Below are positions 40,903-55,071 of a DNA stretch of 64,000 bases, piece after piece. Every line of letters begins with the position of its first letter. Within the stretch, counting starts at the first letter, position 1. The DNA lies in the NCBI RefSeq assembly GCF_032452875.1, contig NW_026893692.1:248001-312000 (forward strand), written 5' to 3'. This DNA comes from Bos javanicus (lineage: Eukaryota; Chordata; Mammalia; Artiodactyla; Bovidae). The notes under the pieces were generated by a model. That model worked only from the letters and a program-made list of their open reading frames with translations. It was not told the origin of the DNA and made no database searches. A program made the translations under genes and the position numbers.

Positions 40903-42642
40903 AGATCACGTGACTGAGCATGCACTGTTCACGTGGCTGATCATACACTGATCACGTGATGATCATGCACTGATCACTTGGATATCATGCACTGATCACG
41001 TGGCTGATCATACACTGTTCACGTGTCTGACCATGCACTGATCACGTGGCTGATCATACACTGCTCACGTAACTGATCATGCACTGATCACGTGGCTATC
41101 ATGCACTGATCACGTGGCTGAACATGCACTGTTCACGTGGCTGATCACACACCTGTCACGTGACATATCATGCACTGATCCCGTGGCACTCATGCACTGA
41201 TCACGTGGCTGATCATACTCTGCTCACGTAACTCATGCACACATCACGTGGCTTTCATGCACTGCTCACGTGGCTGATCATGCAATGATCACGTAGCAAC
41301 CATGTACTGGTCACGTGACTGATCATGCACTGATCACGTAATTGATCATGCACTGATCACGTGGCTGATCATGCACTGATCACGTGACTGATCATGCACT
41401 GATCACGTGGCTATCATGCACTGATCACGTGGCTGATCATGCACTGATCACGTGTCTGACCATGCACTGATCACGTGGCTGATCATGCACTGATCACGTA
41501 ACTGATCATGCACTGATCACGTGGCTATCATGCACTGATCACGTGGCTGATCATGCACTGATCACGTGGCTGATCACACACTGATCACGTGACTATCATG
41601 CACTGATCACGTGGCATCATGCACTGATCACGTGGCTGATCATACACTGATCACGTGACTCATGCACATCACGTGGCTATCATGCACTGATCACGTGGCT
41701 GATCATGCACTGATCACGTAGCTACCATGTACTGATCACGTGACTGATCATGCACTGATCACGTGAATGATCATGCACTGATCACGTGACTGATCATGCA
41801 CTGATCACGTGACTGATCATGCACTGATCACGTGGCTATCATGCACTGATCACGTGGCTGATCATGCACTGATCACGTAGCAACCATGTACTGTCACGTG
41901 ACTGATCATGCACTGATCACGTGACTGATCATGCACTGATCACGTGGCTGATCATGCACTGATCACGTGGCTATCATGCACTGATCACGTGGCTGATCAT
42001 GCACTGATCACGTAGCTACCATGCACTGATCACGTGACTGATCATGCACTGATCACGTGACTGATCATGCACTGATCACGTGGCTGATCATGCACTGATC
42101 ACGTGGCTGATCACACTGATCACGTGACTGATCATGCACTGATCACGTGACTGATCATGCACTGATCACGTGGCTATCATGCACTGATCACGTGGCTATC
42201 ATGCACTGATCACGTGGCTGATCACACACGATCACGTGACTGATCATGCACTGATCACGTGGCTATCATGCACTGATCACGTGGCTATCATGCACTGATC
42301 ACGTGGCTGATCATGCAATGATCACGGAGCTGCCATGCACTGATCACGTGACTGATCATGCACTGATCACGTAATTGATCATGCACTGATCACGTGACTG
42401 ATCATGCACTGATCACGTGACTGATCATGCACTGATCACGTGACTGATCATGCACTGATCACGTGGCTATCATGCACTGATCACGTGGCTGATCATGCAC
42501 TGATCACGCAGCTACCATGCACTGTCACGTGACTGATCATGCACTGATCACGTAACTGATCATGCACTGATCACGTGGCTTATCATGCACTGATCATGTG
42601 ACTGATCATGTGCTGATCATGTTTGGTATCATACACTGATCA
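40903..42642 (+). repeat. Array block leading to type B copy 7
   Basis: 1,740 bp, the counterpart of 19441-21181. Private changes include GATCCCGTGGCAC near 41178 and GGCTTTCATG near 41250. Confidence 0.9.
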
Positions 42643-42883
42643 TGTGCCTATGGAGGCAATGAACATAGAGCTGAGTAGGCAGGAATCAGTCAGCAGGCTA
42701 TAATCATGGAACTCACCTGTGAGAAATCATGCTGCTCAGCTGGCAATAATCAAGTAGATGAGCAGGCAGGAATTACGCAGCACAGGTGGCAATTGTCAAG
42801 CAGCTGACAGGCAGGAATCGTGCAGCTCAGCTGGCAATTGTCAAGCAGATGAGCAGACAGTAATCACGCAGCTCAGCAGGCCC
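42643..42883 (+). repeat. Type B spacer, copy 7
   Basis: 241 bp with the same diagnostic set as the copy at 21182 (GCCTATGG, CACCTGTGAG, CAAGTAGATGAG, CAGCTGACAGG). Confidence 0.93.
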
Positions 42884-43616
42884 TGATCACGTGACTGATC
42901 ATGCACTGATCACGTGGCTGATCACACACTGATCACGTGACTGATCATGCACTGATCACGTGACTGATCATGCACTGATCACGTGGCTATCATGCACTGA
43001 TCACGTGGCTGATCATGCACTGATCACGTGCCTGATCATGCACTGATCACGTGGCTGATCATGCACTGATCACGTGACTGATCATGCACTGATCACGTGA
43101 CTGATCATGCACTGATCACGTGGCTATCATGCACTGCTCACGTGGCTGATCATGCCATGATCACGCAGCTACCATGTACTGGTCACATGACTGATCATGC
43201 ACTGATCACGTGACTGATCATGCAGTGATCACGTGGCTATCATGCACTACTCACGTGGCTGATCATGCAATGATCATGTAGCTACCATGTACAGGTCACG
43301 TGAATGATCATACACCCATCAGGTGACTGATCATGCACTGATCACGTGGCTATCATGCACTGATCACGAGACTGATCATGCACTGATCACGTCTATATCA
43401 TGCACTGATCACATGACTGCCCATGCACTGATCACGTGGATGATCATACACTAATCATGTGACAGATCATGCACTGATCACGTGGCTGATCATGCACTGA
43501 TACCGTGACTGAGCATGGACTGATCACATGACTATCATGTAGTGATCACGTGACTTAATGGCGCTGATCATGTGACTGATCATGCGCTGATCATGTTTGC
43601 TATCATACACTGATCA
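42884..43616 (+). repeat. Array block from type B to type A, 0.73 kb
   Basis: 733 bp with a complete distal block from about 43130. Confidence 0.9.
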
Positions 43617-43861
43617 TGTGCCTCTGGAGGCAATAAACAAAGAGCTGAGTAGGCACGAATCAAACAGTCAGCAGGCAATAATCATGGAACTCAGGTGTGA
43701 GGAATCATGCTGCTCAGCTGGCAATAATCAAGCAGCTGAGCAGGCAGGAATTACGCAGCACAGCTGGCAATTGTCAAGCAGATGACAGGCAGGAATCGTG
43801 CAGCTCAGCTGGCAATTGTCAAGCAGATGAGCAGACAGTAATCACGCAGCTCAGCAGGCCC
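43617..43861 (+). repeat. Type A spacer, copy 21
   Basis: Matches the reference copy by eye. Confidence 0.95.
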
Positions 43862-45976
43862 AGATCACGTGACTGAGCATGCACTGTTCACGTGGCTGAT
43901 CATACACTGATCACGTGATGATCATGCACTGATCACTTGGATATCATGCACTGATCACGTGGCTGATCATACACTGTTCACGTGTCTGACCATGCACTGA
44001 TCACGTGGCTGATCATACACTGCTCACGTAACTGATCATGCACTGATCACGTGGCTATCATGCACTGATCACGTGGCTGAACATGCACTGTTCACGTGGC
44101 TGATCACACACCTGTCACGTGACATATCATGCACTGATCACGTGGCACTCATGCACTGATCACGTGGCTGATCATACTCTGCTCACGTAACTCATGCACA
44201 CATCACGTGGCTATCATGCACTGCTCACGTGGCTCGTCATGGAATGATCACGTAGCTACCATATACTGGTCACGTGACTGATCATGCACAGATCACGTAA
44301 ATGATCATGCACTGTTCACGTGACTGATCATGTACTGATCACGTGACTGATCATGCACTGATCACGTGGCTATCATGCTCTGCTCACGTGGCTGATCATG
44401 CAACGATCACGTAGCAACCATGTACTGGTCACGTGACTGATCATGCACTGATCACGTAATTGATCCTGCACTGATCACGTGGCTCATCATGCACTGATCA
44501 CGTGGCTGATCACACATGTATCACGTGACTGATCATGCACTGATCACGTGGCTATCATGCACTGATCACGTGGCTGATCATGCACTGATCACGTGGATAT
44601 CATGCACTGATCACGTGGCTGATCATGCACTGATCACGTGGCTGATCATGCACTGATCACGTGACTGATCATGCACTGATCACGTGGCTGATCATGCACT
44701 GATCACGTGGCTGATCATGCACTGATCACGTGACTGATCATGCACTGATCACGTGGCTGATCATGCACTGATCACGTGACTGATCATGCACTGATCACGT
44801 GGCTGATCATGCACTGATCACGTGACTGATCATGCACTGATCACGTGGCTATCATGCACTGATCACGTGGCTGATCATGCACTGATCACGTAGCTATCAT
44901 GCACTGATCACGTGACTGATCATGCACTGATCACGTAATTGATCATGCACTGATCACGTGGCTGATCATGCACTGATCACGTGGCTGATCACACATGATC
45001 ACGTGACTGATCATGCACTGATCACGTGGCTGATCATGCACTGATCACGTGGCTGATCATGCACTGATCACGTGGATATCATGCACTGATCACGTGGCTG
45101 ATCATGCACTGATCACGTGACTGATCATGCACTGATCACGTGGCTATCATGCACTGATCACGTGGCTGATCATGCAATGATCACGTAGCTACCATGCACT
45201 GGTCACGTGACTGATCATGCACTGATCACGTAATTGATCATGCACTGATCACGTGGCTGATCATGCACTGATCACGTGGCTGATCATGCACTGATCACGT
45301 GACTGATCATGCACTGATCACGTGACTGATCATGCACTGATCACGTGGCTATCATGCACTGATCACGTGGCTGACATGCACTGATCACGTGCCTGATCAT
45401 GCACTGATCACGTGGCTGATCATGCACTGATCACGTGACTGATCATGCACTGATCACGTGTCTGATCATGCACTGATCACGTGGCTATCATGCACTGATC
45501 ACGTGGCTGATCATGCCATGATCACGCAGCTACCATGTACTGGTCACATGACTGATCATGCACTGATCACGTGACTGATCATGCACTGATCACGTGGCTA
45601 TCATGCACTACTCACGTGGCTGATCATGCAATGATCATGTAGCTACCATGTACAGGTCACGTGAATGATCATACACCCATCAGGTGACTGATCATGCACT
45701 GATCACGTGGCTATCATGCACTGATCACGAGACTGATCATGCACTGATCACGTCTATATCATGCACTGATCACATGACTGCCATGCACTGATCACGTGGA
45801 TGATCATACACTAATCTTGTGACAGATCATGCACTGATCACGTGGCTGATCATGCACTGATACCGTGACTGAGCATGGACTGATCACATGACTATCATGT
45901 AGTGATCACGTGACTTAATGGCGCTGATCATGTGACTGATCATGCGCTGATCATGTTTGCTATCATACACTGATCA
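43862..45976 (+). repeat. Array block, 2.1 kb
   Basis: 2,115 bp. The proximal block resembles the 1,406 bp class up to about 44540, followed by a uniform tract and the distal block from about 45600. In the distal block, ACTGCCATGCAC has lost one base relative to ACTGCCCATGCAC. Confidence 0.9.
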
Positions 45977-46173
45977 TGTGCCTCTGGAGGCAATAAACAA
46001 AGAGCTGAGTAGGCACGAATCAAACAGTCAGCAGGCAATAATCATGGAACTCAGGTGTGAGGAATCATGCTGCTCAGCTGGCAATAATCAAGCAGCTGAG
46101 CAGGCAGGAATTACGCAGCACAGCTGGCAATTGTCAAGCAGATGACAGGCAGGAATCACGCAGCTCAGCAGGC
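45977..46173 (+). repeat. Type A spacer, copy 22, missing one 46-bp unit
   Basis: GACAGGCAGGAATC joins directly to ACGCAGCTCAGCAGGC. The 46 bases missing relative to copy 1 are one complete internal unit. This is the expected product of unequal exchange between adjacent spacer units. Confidence 0.93.
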
Positions 46174-48216
46174 ACTGATCACGTGACTGAGCATGCACTG
46201 ATCACGTGGCTGATCATGCACTGATCACGTGACTGATCATGCACTGATCACGTGGCTGATCATACACTGATCACGTGACTGATCATGCACTGATCACGTG
46301 GCTATCATGCACTGATCACGTGGCTGATCATGCACTGATCACGTGGCTGATCACACACTGTCACGTGACTATCATGCACTGATCACGTGGCACTCATGCA
46401 CTGATCACGTGGCTGATCATACACTGATCACGTAACTCATGCACACATCACGTGGCTATCATGCACTGCTCACGTGGCTGTCATGGAATGATCACGTAGC
46501 AACCATATACTGGTCACGTGACTGATCATGCACTGATCACGTAAATGATCATGCACTGATCACGTGACTGATCATGCACTGATCACGTGACTGATCATGC
46601 ACTGATCACGTGGCTATCATGCACTGATCACGTGGCTGATCATGCACGATCACGTAGCAACCATGTACTGGTCACGTGACTGATCATGCACTGATCACGT
46701 AATTGATCATGCACTGATCACGTGGCTCATCATGCACTGATCACGTGGCTGATCACACATGTATCACGTGACTGATCATGCACTGATCACGTGGCTCTCA
46801 TGCACTGATCACGTGGCTGTCATGCACTGATCACGTGGATATCATGCACTGATCACGTGGCTGATCACACACGATCACATGACTGATCATGCACTGATCA
46901 CGTGGCTATCATGCACTGATCACGTGGCTGATCATGCACTGATCACGTAGCTATCATGCACTGATCACGTGACTGATCATGCACTGATCACGTAATTGAT
47001 CATGCACTGATCACGTGGCTGATCATGCACTGATCACGTGGCTGATCATGCACTGATCACGTGACTGATCATGCACTGATCACGTGACTGATCATGCACT
47101 GATCACGTGGCTATCATGCACTGATCACGTGGCTGATCATGCACTGATCACGTGGCTGATCATGCACTGATCACGTGGCTGATCATGCACTGATCACGTG
47201 ACTGATCATGCACTGATCACGTGGCTGATCATGCACTGATCACGTGACTGATCATGCACTGATCACGTGACTGATCATGCACTGATCACGTGGCTATCAT
47301 GCACTGATCACGTGGCTGATCATGCATGATCACGCAGCTATCATGCACTGGTCACGTGACTGATCATGCACTGATCACGTGACTGATCATGCACTGATCA
47401 CGTGGCTATCATGCACTGATCACGTGGCTGATCATGCAATGATCACGTAGCTACCATGTACTGGTCACGTGACTGATCATGCACTGATCACGTGACTGAT
47501 CATGCACTGATCACGTGGCTATCATGCACTGATCACGTGACTGATCATGCACTGATCACGTCTATATCATGCACTGATCACGTGACTGATCATGCACTGA
47601 TCACGTGGCTGATCATGCACTGATCACGTGACTGATCATGCACTGATCACGTGGCTGATCATGCACTGATCACGTGACTGATCATGCACTGATCACGTGA
47701 CTGATCATGCACTGATCACGTGGCTATCATGCACTGCTCACGTGGCTGATCATGCCATGATCACGCAGCTACCATGTACTGGTCACATGACTGATCATGC
47801 ACTGATCACGTGACTGATCATGCAGTGATCACGTGGCTATCATGCACTACTCACGTGGCTGATCATGCAATGATCATGTAGCTACCATGTACAGGTCACG
47901 TGAATGATCATACACCCATCAGGTGACTGATCATGCACTGATCACGTGGCTATCATGCACTGATCACGAGACTGATCATGCACTGATCACGTCTATATCA
48001 TGCACTGATCACATGACTGCCCATGCACTGATCACGTGGATGATCATACACTAATCATGTGACAGATCATGCACTGATCACGTGGCTGATCATGCACTGA
48101 TACCGTGACTGAGCATGGACTGATCACATGACTATCATGTAGTGATCACGTGACTTAATGGCGCTGATCATGTGACTGATCATGCGCTGATCATGTTTGC
48201 TATCATACACTGATCA
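46174..48216 (+). repeat. Array block, 2.0 kb, with corrected proximal landmarks
   Basis: 2,043 bp. The proximal landmarks are present but many are converted to consensus. GGCTGTCATGG near 46475 is shared with the block at 4068, which suggests exchange with that lineage. The distal block begins about 47725. Confidence 0.88.
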
Positions 48217-48416
48217 TGTGCCTCTGGAGGCAATAAACAAAGAGCTGAGTAGGCACGAATCAAACAGTCAGCAGGCAATAATCATGGAACTCAGGTGTGA
48301 GGAATCATGCTGCTCAGCTGGCAATAATCAAGCAGCTGAGCAGGCAGGAATCGTGCAGCTCAGCTGGCAATTGTCAAGCAGATGAGCAGACAGTAATCAC
48401 GCAGCTCAGCAGGCCC
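48217..48416 (+). repeat. Type A spacer, copy 23, missing one 45-bp unit
   Basis: GCAGGCAGGAAT joins to CGTGCAGCTCAGC. A different internal unit is deleted from the one lost in copy 22. The loss is 15 codons in frame, and the next repeat unit supplies the same downstream codons and stop, so the open frame keeps its length. Confidence 0.93.
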
Positions 48417-49822
48417 AGATCACGTGACTGAGCATGCACTGTTCACGTGGCTGATCATACACTGATCACGTGATGATCATGCACTGATCACTTGGATATC
48501 ATGCACTGATCACGTGGCTGATCATACACTGTTCACGTGTCTGACCATGCACTGATCACGTGGCTGATCATACACTGCTCACGTAACTGATCATGCACTG
48601 ATCACGTGGCTATCATGCACTGATCACGTGGCTGAACATGCACTGTTCACGTGGCTGATCACACACCTGTCACGTGACATATCATGCACTGATCACGTGG
48701 CACTCATGCACTGATCACGTGGCTGATCATACTCTGCTCACGTAACTCATGCACACATCACGTGGCTATCATGCACTGCTCACGTGGCTCGTCATGGAAT
48801 GATCACGTAGCTACCATATACTGGTCACGTGACTGATCATGCACAGATCACGTAAATGATCATGCACTGTTCACGTGACTGATCATGTACTGATCACGTG
48901 ACTGATCATGCACTGATCACGTGGCTATCATGCACTGCTCACGTGGCTGATCATGCAATGATCACGTAGCAACCATGTACTGGTCACGTGACTGATCATG
49001 CACTGATCACGTAATTGATCATGCACTGATCACGTGGCTCATCATGCACTGATCACGTGGCTGATCACACATGTATCACGTGACTGATCATGCACTGATC
49101 ACGTGGCTATCATGCACTGATCACGTGGCTATCATGCACTGATCACGTGGCTATCATGCACTGATCACGTGGCTGATCATGCACTGATCACGTAGCTATC
49201 ATGCACTGATCACGTGACTGATCATGCACTGATCACGTGGCTGATCATGCACTGATCACGTGGCTGATCATGCACTGATCACGTGGCTGATCACACTGAT
49301 CACGTGACTGATCATGCACTGATCACGTGACTGATCATGCACTGATCACGTGGCTATCATGCACTGATCACGTGGCTATCATGCACTGATCACGTGGCTG
49401 ATCATGCACTATCACGTGACTGATCATGCACTGATCACGTGGCTATCATGCACTGATCACGTGGCTATCATGCACTGATCACGTGGCTGATCATGCACTG
49501 ATCACGGAGCTGCCATGCACTGGTCACGTGACTGATCATGCACTGATCACGTGACTGATCATGCACTGATCACGTGACTGATCATGCACTGATCACGTGA
49601 CTGATCATGCACTGATCACGTGACTGATCATGCACTGATCACGTGGCTATCATGCACTGATCACGTGGCTGATCATGCACTGATCACGCAGCTACCATGC
49701 ACTGTCACATGACTGATCATGCACTGATCACATAACTGATCATGCACTGATCACGTGGCTTATCATGCACTGATCATGTGACTGATCATGTGCTGATCAT
49801 GTTTGGTATCATACACTGATCA
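48417..49822 (+). repeat. Array block leading to type B copy 8 (1,406 bp class)
   Basis: Partner of 30392-31797. GGAGCTGCCATGCACTGG is again present, near 49506. Confidence 0.91.
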
Positions 49823-50063
49823 TGTGCCTCTGGAGGCAATGAACAAAGAGCTGAGTAGGCAGGAATCAGTCAGCAGGCTATAATCATGGAACTCAGCTCT
49901 GAGAAATCATGCTGCTCAGCTGGCAATAATCAAGTAGATGAGCAGGCAGGAATTACGCAGCACAGGTGGCAATTGTCAAGCAGATGACAGGCAGGAATCG
50001 TGCAGCTCAGCTGGCAATTGTCAAGCAGATGAGCAGACAGTAATCACGCAGCTCAGCAGGCCC
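49823..50063 (+). repeat. Type B spacer, copy 8
   Basis: 241 bp, with the same diagnostic bases as the copy 18,025 bp upstream at 31798. Confidence 0.93.
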
Positions 50064-51110
50064 TGATCACGTGACTGAGCATGCACTGTCACGTGGCTGA
50101 TCACACACTGATCACGTGACTGATCATGCACTGATCACGTGACTGATCATGCACTGATCACGTGGCTATCATGCACTGATCACGTGGCTGATCATGCACT
50201 GATCACGTGGCTGATCATGCACTGATCACGTGGCTGATCATGCACTGATCACGTGACTGATCATGCACTGATCACGTGGCTGATCATGCACTGATCACGT
50301 GGCTATCATGCACTGATCACGTGGCTGATCATGCATGATCACGTAGCTACCATGTACTGATCACGTGACTGATCATGCACTGATCACGTGACTGATCATG
50401 CACTGATCACGTGGCTGATCATGCACTGATCACGTGGCTATCATGCACTGATCACGTGGCTGATCATGCATGATCACGTAGCTATCATGCACTGATCACG
50501 TGACTGATCATGCACTGATCACGTGACTGATCATGCACTGATCACGTGACTGATCATGCACTGATCACGTGACTGATCATGCACTGATCACGTGGCTATC
50601 ATGCACTGATCACGTGGCTGATCATGCATGATCACGCAGCTACCATGTACTGGTCACATGACTGATCATGCACTGATCACGTGACTGATCATGCACTGAT
50701 CACGTGACTGATCATGCACTGATCACGTGGCTATCATGCACTGATCACGTGGCTGATCATGCAATGATCATGTAGCTACCATGTACAGGTCACGTGAATG
50801 ATCATACACCCATCAGGTGACTGATCATGCACTGATCACGTGGCTATCATGCACTGATCACTAGACTGATCATGCACTGATCACGTCTATATCATGCACT
50901 GATCACATGACTGCCCATGCACTGATCACGTGGATGATCATACACTAATCATGTGACAGATCATGCACTGATCACGTGGCTGATCATGCACTGATACCGT
51001 GACTGAGCATGGACTGATCACATGACTATCATGTAGTGATCACGTGACTTAATGGCGCTGATCATGTGACTGATCATGCGCTGATCATGTTTGCTATCAT
51101 ACACTGATCA
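50064..51110 (+). repeat. Array block from type B to type A, 1,047 bp
   Basis: Partner of 32039-33085, including the rare GATCACTAGACTG form. Confidence 0.92.
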
Positions 51111-51355
51111 TGTGCCTCTGGAGGCAATAAACAAAGAGCTGAGTAGGCACGAATCAAACAGTCAGCAGGCAATAATCATGGAACTCAGGTGTGAGGAATC
51201 ATGCTGCTCAGCTGGCAATAATCAAGCAGCTGAGCAGGCAGGAATTACGCAGCACAGCTGGCAATTGTCAAGCAGATGACAGGCAGGAATCGTGCAGCTC
51301 AGCTGGCAATTGTCAAGCAGATGAGCAGACAGTAATCACGCAGCTCAGCAGGCCC
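51111..51355 (+). repeat. Type A spacer, copy 24
   Basis: Matches the reference copy by eye. Confidence 0.95.
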
Positions 51356-52969
51356 AGATCACGTGACTGAGCATGCACTGTTCACGTGGCTGATCATACA
51401 CTGATCACGTGATGATCATGCACTGATCACTTGGATATCATGCACTGATCACGTGGCTGATCATACACTGTTCACGTGTCTGACCATGCACTGATCACGT
51501 GGCTGATCATACACTGCTCACGTAACTGATCATGCACTGATCACGTGGCTATCATGCACTGATCACGTGGCTGAACATGCACTGTTCACGTGGCTGATCA
51601 CACACCTGTCACGTGACATATCATGCACTGATCACGTGGCACTCATGCACTGATCACGTGGCTGATCATACTCTGCTCACGTAACTCATGCACACATCAC
51701 GTGGCTATCATGCACTGCTCACGTGGCTCGTCATGGAATGATCACGTAGCAACCATATACTGGTCACGTGACTGATCATGCACTGATCACGTAAATGATC
51801 ATGCACTGATCACGTGACTGATCATGTACTGATCACGTGACTGATCATGCACTGATCACGTGGCTGATCATGCATCTGATCACGTGACTGATCATGCACT
51901 GATCACGTGGCTGATCATGCACTGATCACGTGGCTATCATGCACTGATCACGTGGCTGATCACACACTGATCACGTGACTGATCATGCACTGATCACGTG
52001 GCTGATCATGCACTGATCACGTGGCTATCATGCACTGATCACGTGGCTGATCATGCACTGATCACGTGGCTATCATGCACTGATCACGTGACTGATCATG
52101 CACTGATCACGTGGCTGATCATGCACTGATCACGTGGCTGATCATGCACTGATCACGTGGCTGATCATGCACTGATCACGTGACTGATCATGCACTGATC
52201 ACGTGACTGATCATGCACTGATCACGTGGCTATCATGCACTGATCACGTGGCTGATCATGCACTGATCACGTGCTGATCATGCACTGATCACGTGACTGA
52301 TCATGCACTGATCACGTGACTGATCATGCACTGATCACGTGGCTGATCATGCACTGATCACGTGGCTGATCATGCACTGATCACGTGACTGATCATGCAC
52401 TGATCACGTGGCTATCATGCACTGATCACGTGGCTGATCATGCACTGATCACGTGGCTGATCATGCACTGATCACGTGACTATCATGCACTGATCACGTG
52501 GCATCATGCACTGATCACGTGGCTGATCATGCACTGATCACGTGACTCATGCACTGATCACGTGGCTATCATGCACTGATCACGTGGCTGATCATGCAAT
52601 GATCACGTGGCTATCATATACTGGTCACGTGACTGATCATGCACTGATCACGTGAATGATCATGCACTGATCACGTGACTGATCATGCACTGATCACGTG
52701 ACTGATCATGCACTGATCACGTGGCTATCATGCACTGATCACGTGGCTGATCATGCACTGATCACATGACTGCCCATGCACTGATCACGTGGATGATCAT
52801 ACACTAATCTTGTGACAGATCATGCACTGATCACGTGGCTGATCATGCACTGATACCGTGACTGAGCATGGACTGATCACATGACTATCATGTAGTGATC
52901 ACGTGACTTAATGGCGCTGATCATGTGACTGATCATGCGCTGATCATGTTTGCTATCATACACTGATCA
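51356..52969 (+). repeat. Array block, 1,614 bp, with a homogenised middle
   Basis: Partner of 33331-34944. Differences are few: GTGGCTATCATATACTGG near 52608 replaces GTAGCTACCATGCACTGG, and GTGGCTATC near 51930 replaces GTGGATATC. Confidence 0.92.
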
Positions 52970-53214
52970 TGTGCCTCTGGAGGCAATAAACAAAGAGCTG
53001 AGTAGGCATGAATCAAACAGTCAGCAGGCAATAATCATGGAACTCAGGTGTGAGGAATCATGCTGCTCAGCTGGCAATAATCAAGCAGCTGAGCAGGCAG
53101 GAATTACGCAGCACAGCTGGCAATTGTCAAGCAGATGACAGGCAGGAATCGTGCAGCTCAGCTGGCAATTGTCAAGCAGATGAGCAGACAGTAATCACGC
53201 AGCTCAGCAGGCCC
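52970..53214 (+). repeat. Type A spacer, copy 25
   Basis: It has GGCATGAATC, as in its partner at 34945. It ends GGCCCTGATC where the partner has GGCCCAGATC. Confidence 0.94.
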
Positions 53215-54826
53215 TGATCACGTGACTGAGCATGCACTGTTCACGTGGCTGATCATACACTGATCACGTGATGATCATGCACTGATCACTTGGATATCAT
53301 GCACTGATCACGTGGCTGATCATACACTGTTCACGTGTCTGACCATGCACTGATCACGTGGCTGATCATACACTGCTCACGTAACTGATCATGCACTGAT
53401 CACGTGGCTATCATGCACTGATCACGTGGCTGATCATGCACTGATCACGTGGCAATCATGCACTGATCACGTGACTGATCATGCACTGATCACGTAATTG
53501 ATCATGCACTGATCACGTGGCTGATCATGCACTGATCACGTGGCTGATCACACATGATCACGTGACTGATCATGCACTGATCACGTGGCTGATCATGCAC
53601 TGATCACGTGGCTATCATGCACTGATCACGTGGCTGATCATGCACTGATCACGTGACTGATCATGCACTGATCACGTGGCTATCATGCACTGATCACGTG
53701 GCTGATCATGCATGATCACGCAGCTACCATGTACTGATCACGTGACTGATCATGCACTGATCACGTGACTGATCATGCACTGATCACGTGGCTGATCATG
53801 CACTGATCACGTGGCTATCATGCACTGATCACGTGGCTGATCATGCACTGATCACGTGGCTATCATGCACTGATCACGTGACTGATCATGCACTGATCAC
53901 GTGACTGATCATGCACTGATCACGTGGCTATCATGCACTGATCACGTGGCTGATCATGCACTGATCACGTAGCATCATGCACTGATCACGTGACTGATCA
54001 TGCACTGATCACGTAATTGATCATGCACTGATCACGTGGCTGATCATGCACTGATCACGTGGCTGATCACACTGATCACGTGACTGATCATGCACTGATC
54101 ACGTGGCTGATCATGCACTGATCACGTGACTGATCATGCACTGATCACGTCTGATCATGCACTGATCACGTGACTGATCATGCACTGATCACGTGGCTGA
54201 TCATGCACTGATCACGTGACTGATCATGCACTGATCACGTGGCTGATCATGCACTGATCACGTGGCTGATCATGCACTGATCACGTGACTGATCATGCAC
54301 TGATCACGTGTCTGATCATGCACTGATCACGTGGCTATCATGCACTGCTCACGTGGCTGATCATGCATGATCACGCAGCTACCATGTACTGGTCACATGA
54401 CTGATCATGCACTGATCACGTGACTGATCATGCAGTGATCACGTGGCTATCATGCACTACTCACGTGGCTGATCATGCAATGATCATGTAGCTACCATGT
54501 ACAGGTCACGTGAATGATCATACACCCATCAGGTGACTGATCATGCACTGATCACGTGGCTATCATGCACTGATCACGAGACTGATCATGCACTGATCAC
54601 GTCTATATCATGCACTGATCACATGACTGCCCATGCACTGATCACGTGGATGATCATACACTAATCTTGTGACAGATCATGCACTGATCACGTGGCTGAT
54701 CATGCACTGATACCGTGACTGAGCATGGACTGATCACATGACTATCATGTAGTGATCACGTGACTTAATGGCGCTGATCATGTGACTGATCATGCGCTGA
54801 TCATGTTTGCTATCATACACTGATCA
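53215..54826 (+). repeat. Array block, 1,612 bp
   Basis: Partner of 35190-36822. A CACGTCTGATC form near 54150 appears to be a contracted GTCTATATC monomer. Confidence 0.9.
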
Positions 54827-55071
54827 TGTGCCTCTGGAGGCAATAAACAAAGAGCTGAGTAGGCACGAATCAAACAGTCAGCAGGCAATAATCATGGAAC
54901 TCAGCTGTGAGGAATCATGCTGCTCAGCTGGCAATAATCAAGCAGCTGAGCAGGCAGGAATTACGCAGCACAGCTGGCAATTGTCAAGCAGATGACAGGC
55001 AGGAATCGTGCAGCTCAGCTGGCAATTGTCAAGCAGATGAGCAGACAGTAATCACGCAGCTCAGCAGGCCC
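54827..55071 (+). repeat. Type A spacer, copy 26 (CTGTG variant)
   Basis: It carries AACTCAGCTGTGAGG, like the copies at 14112, 36823 and 60647. Confidence 0.94.
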
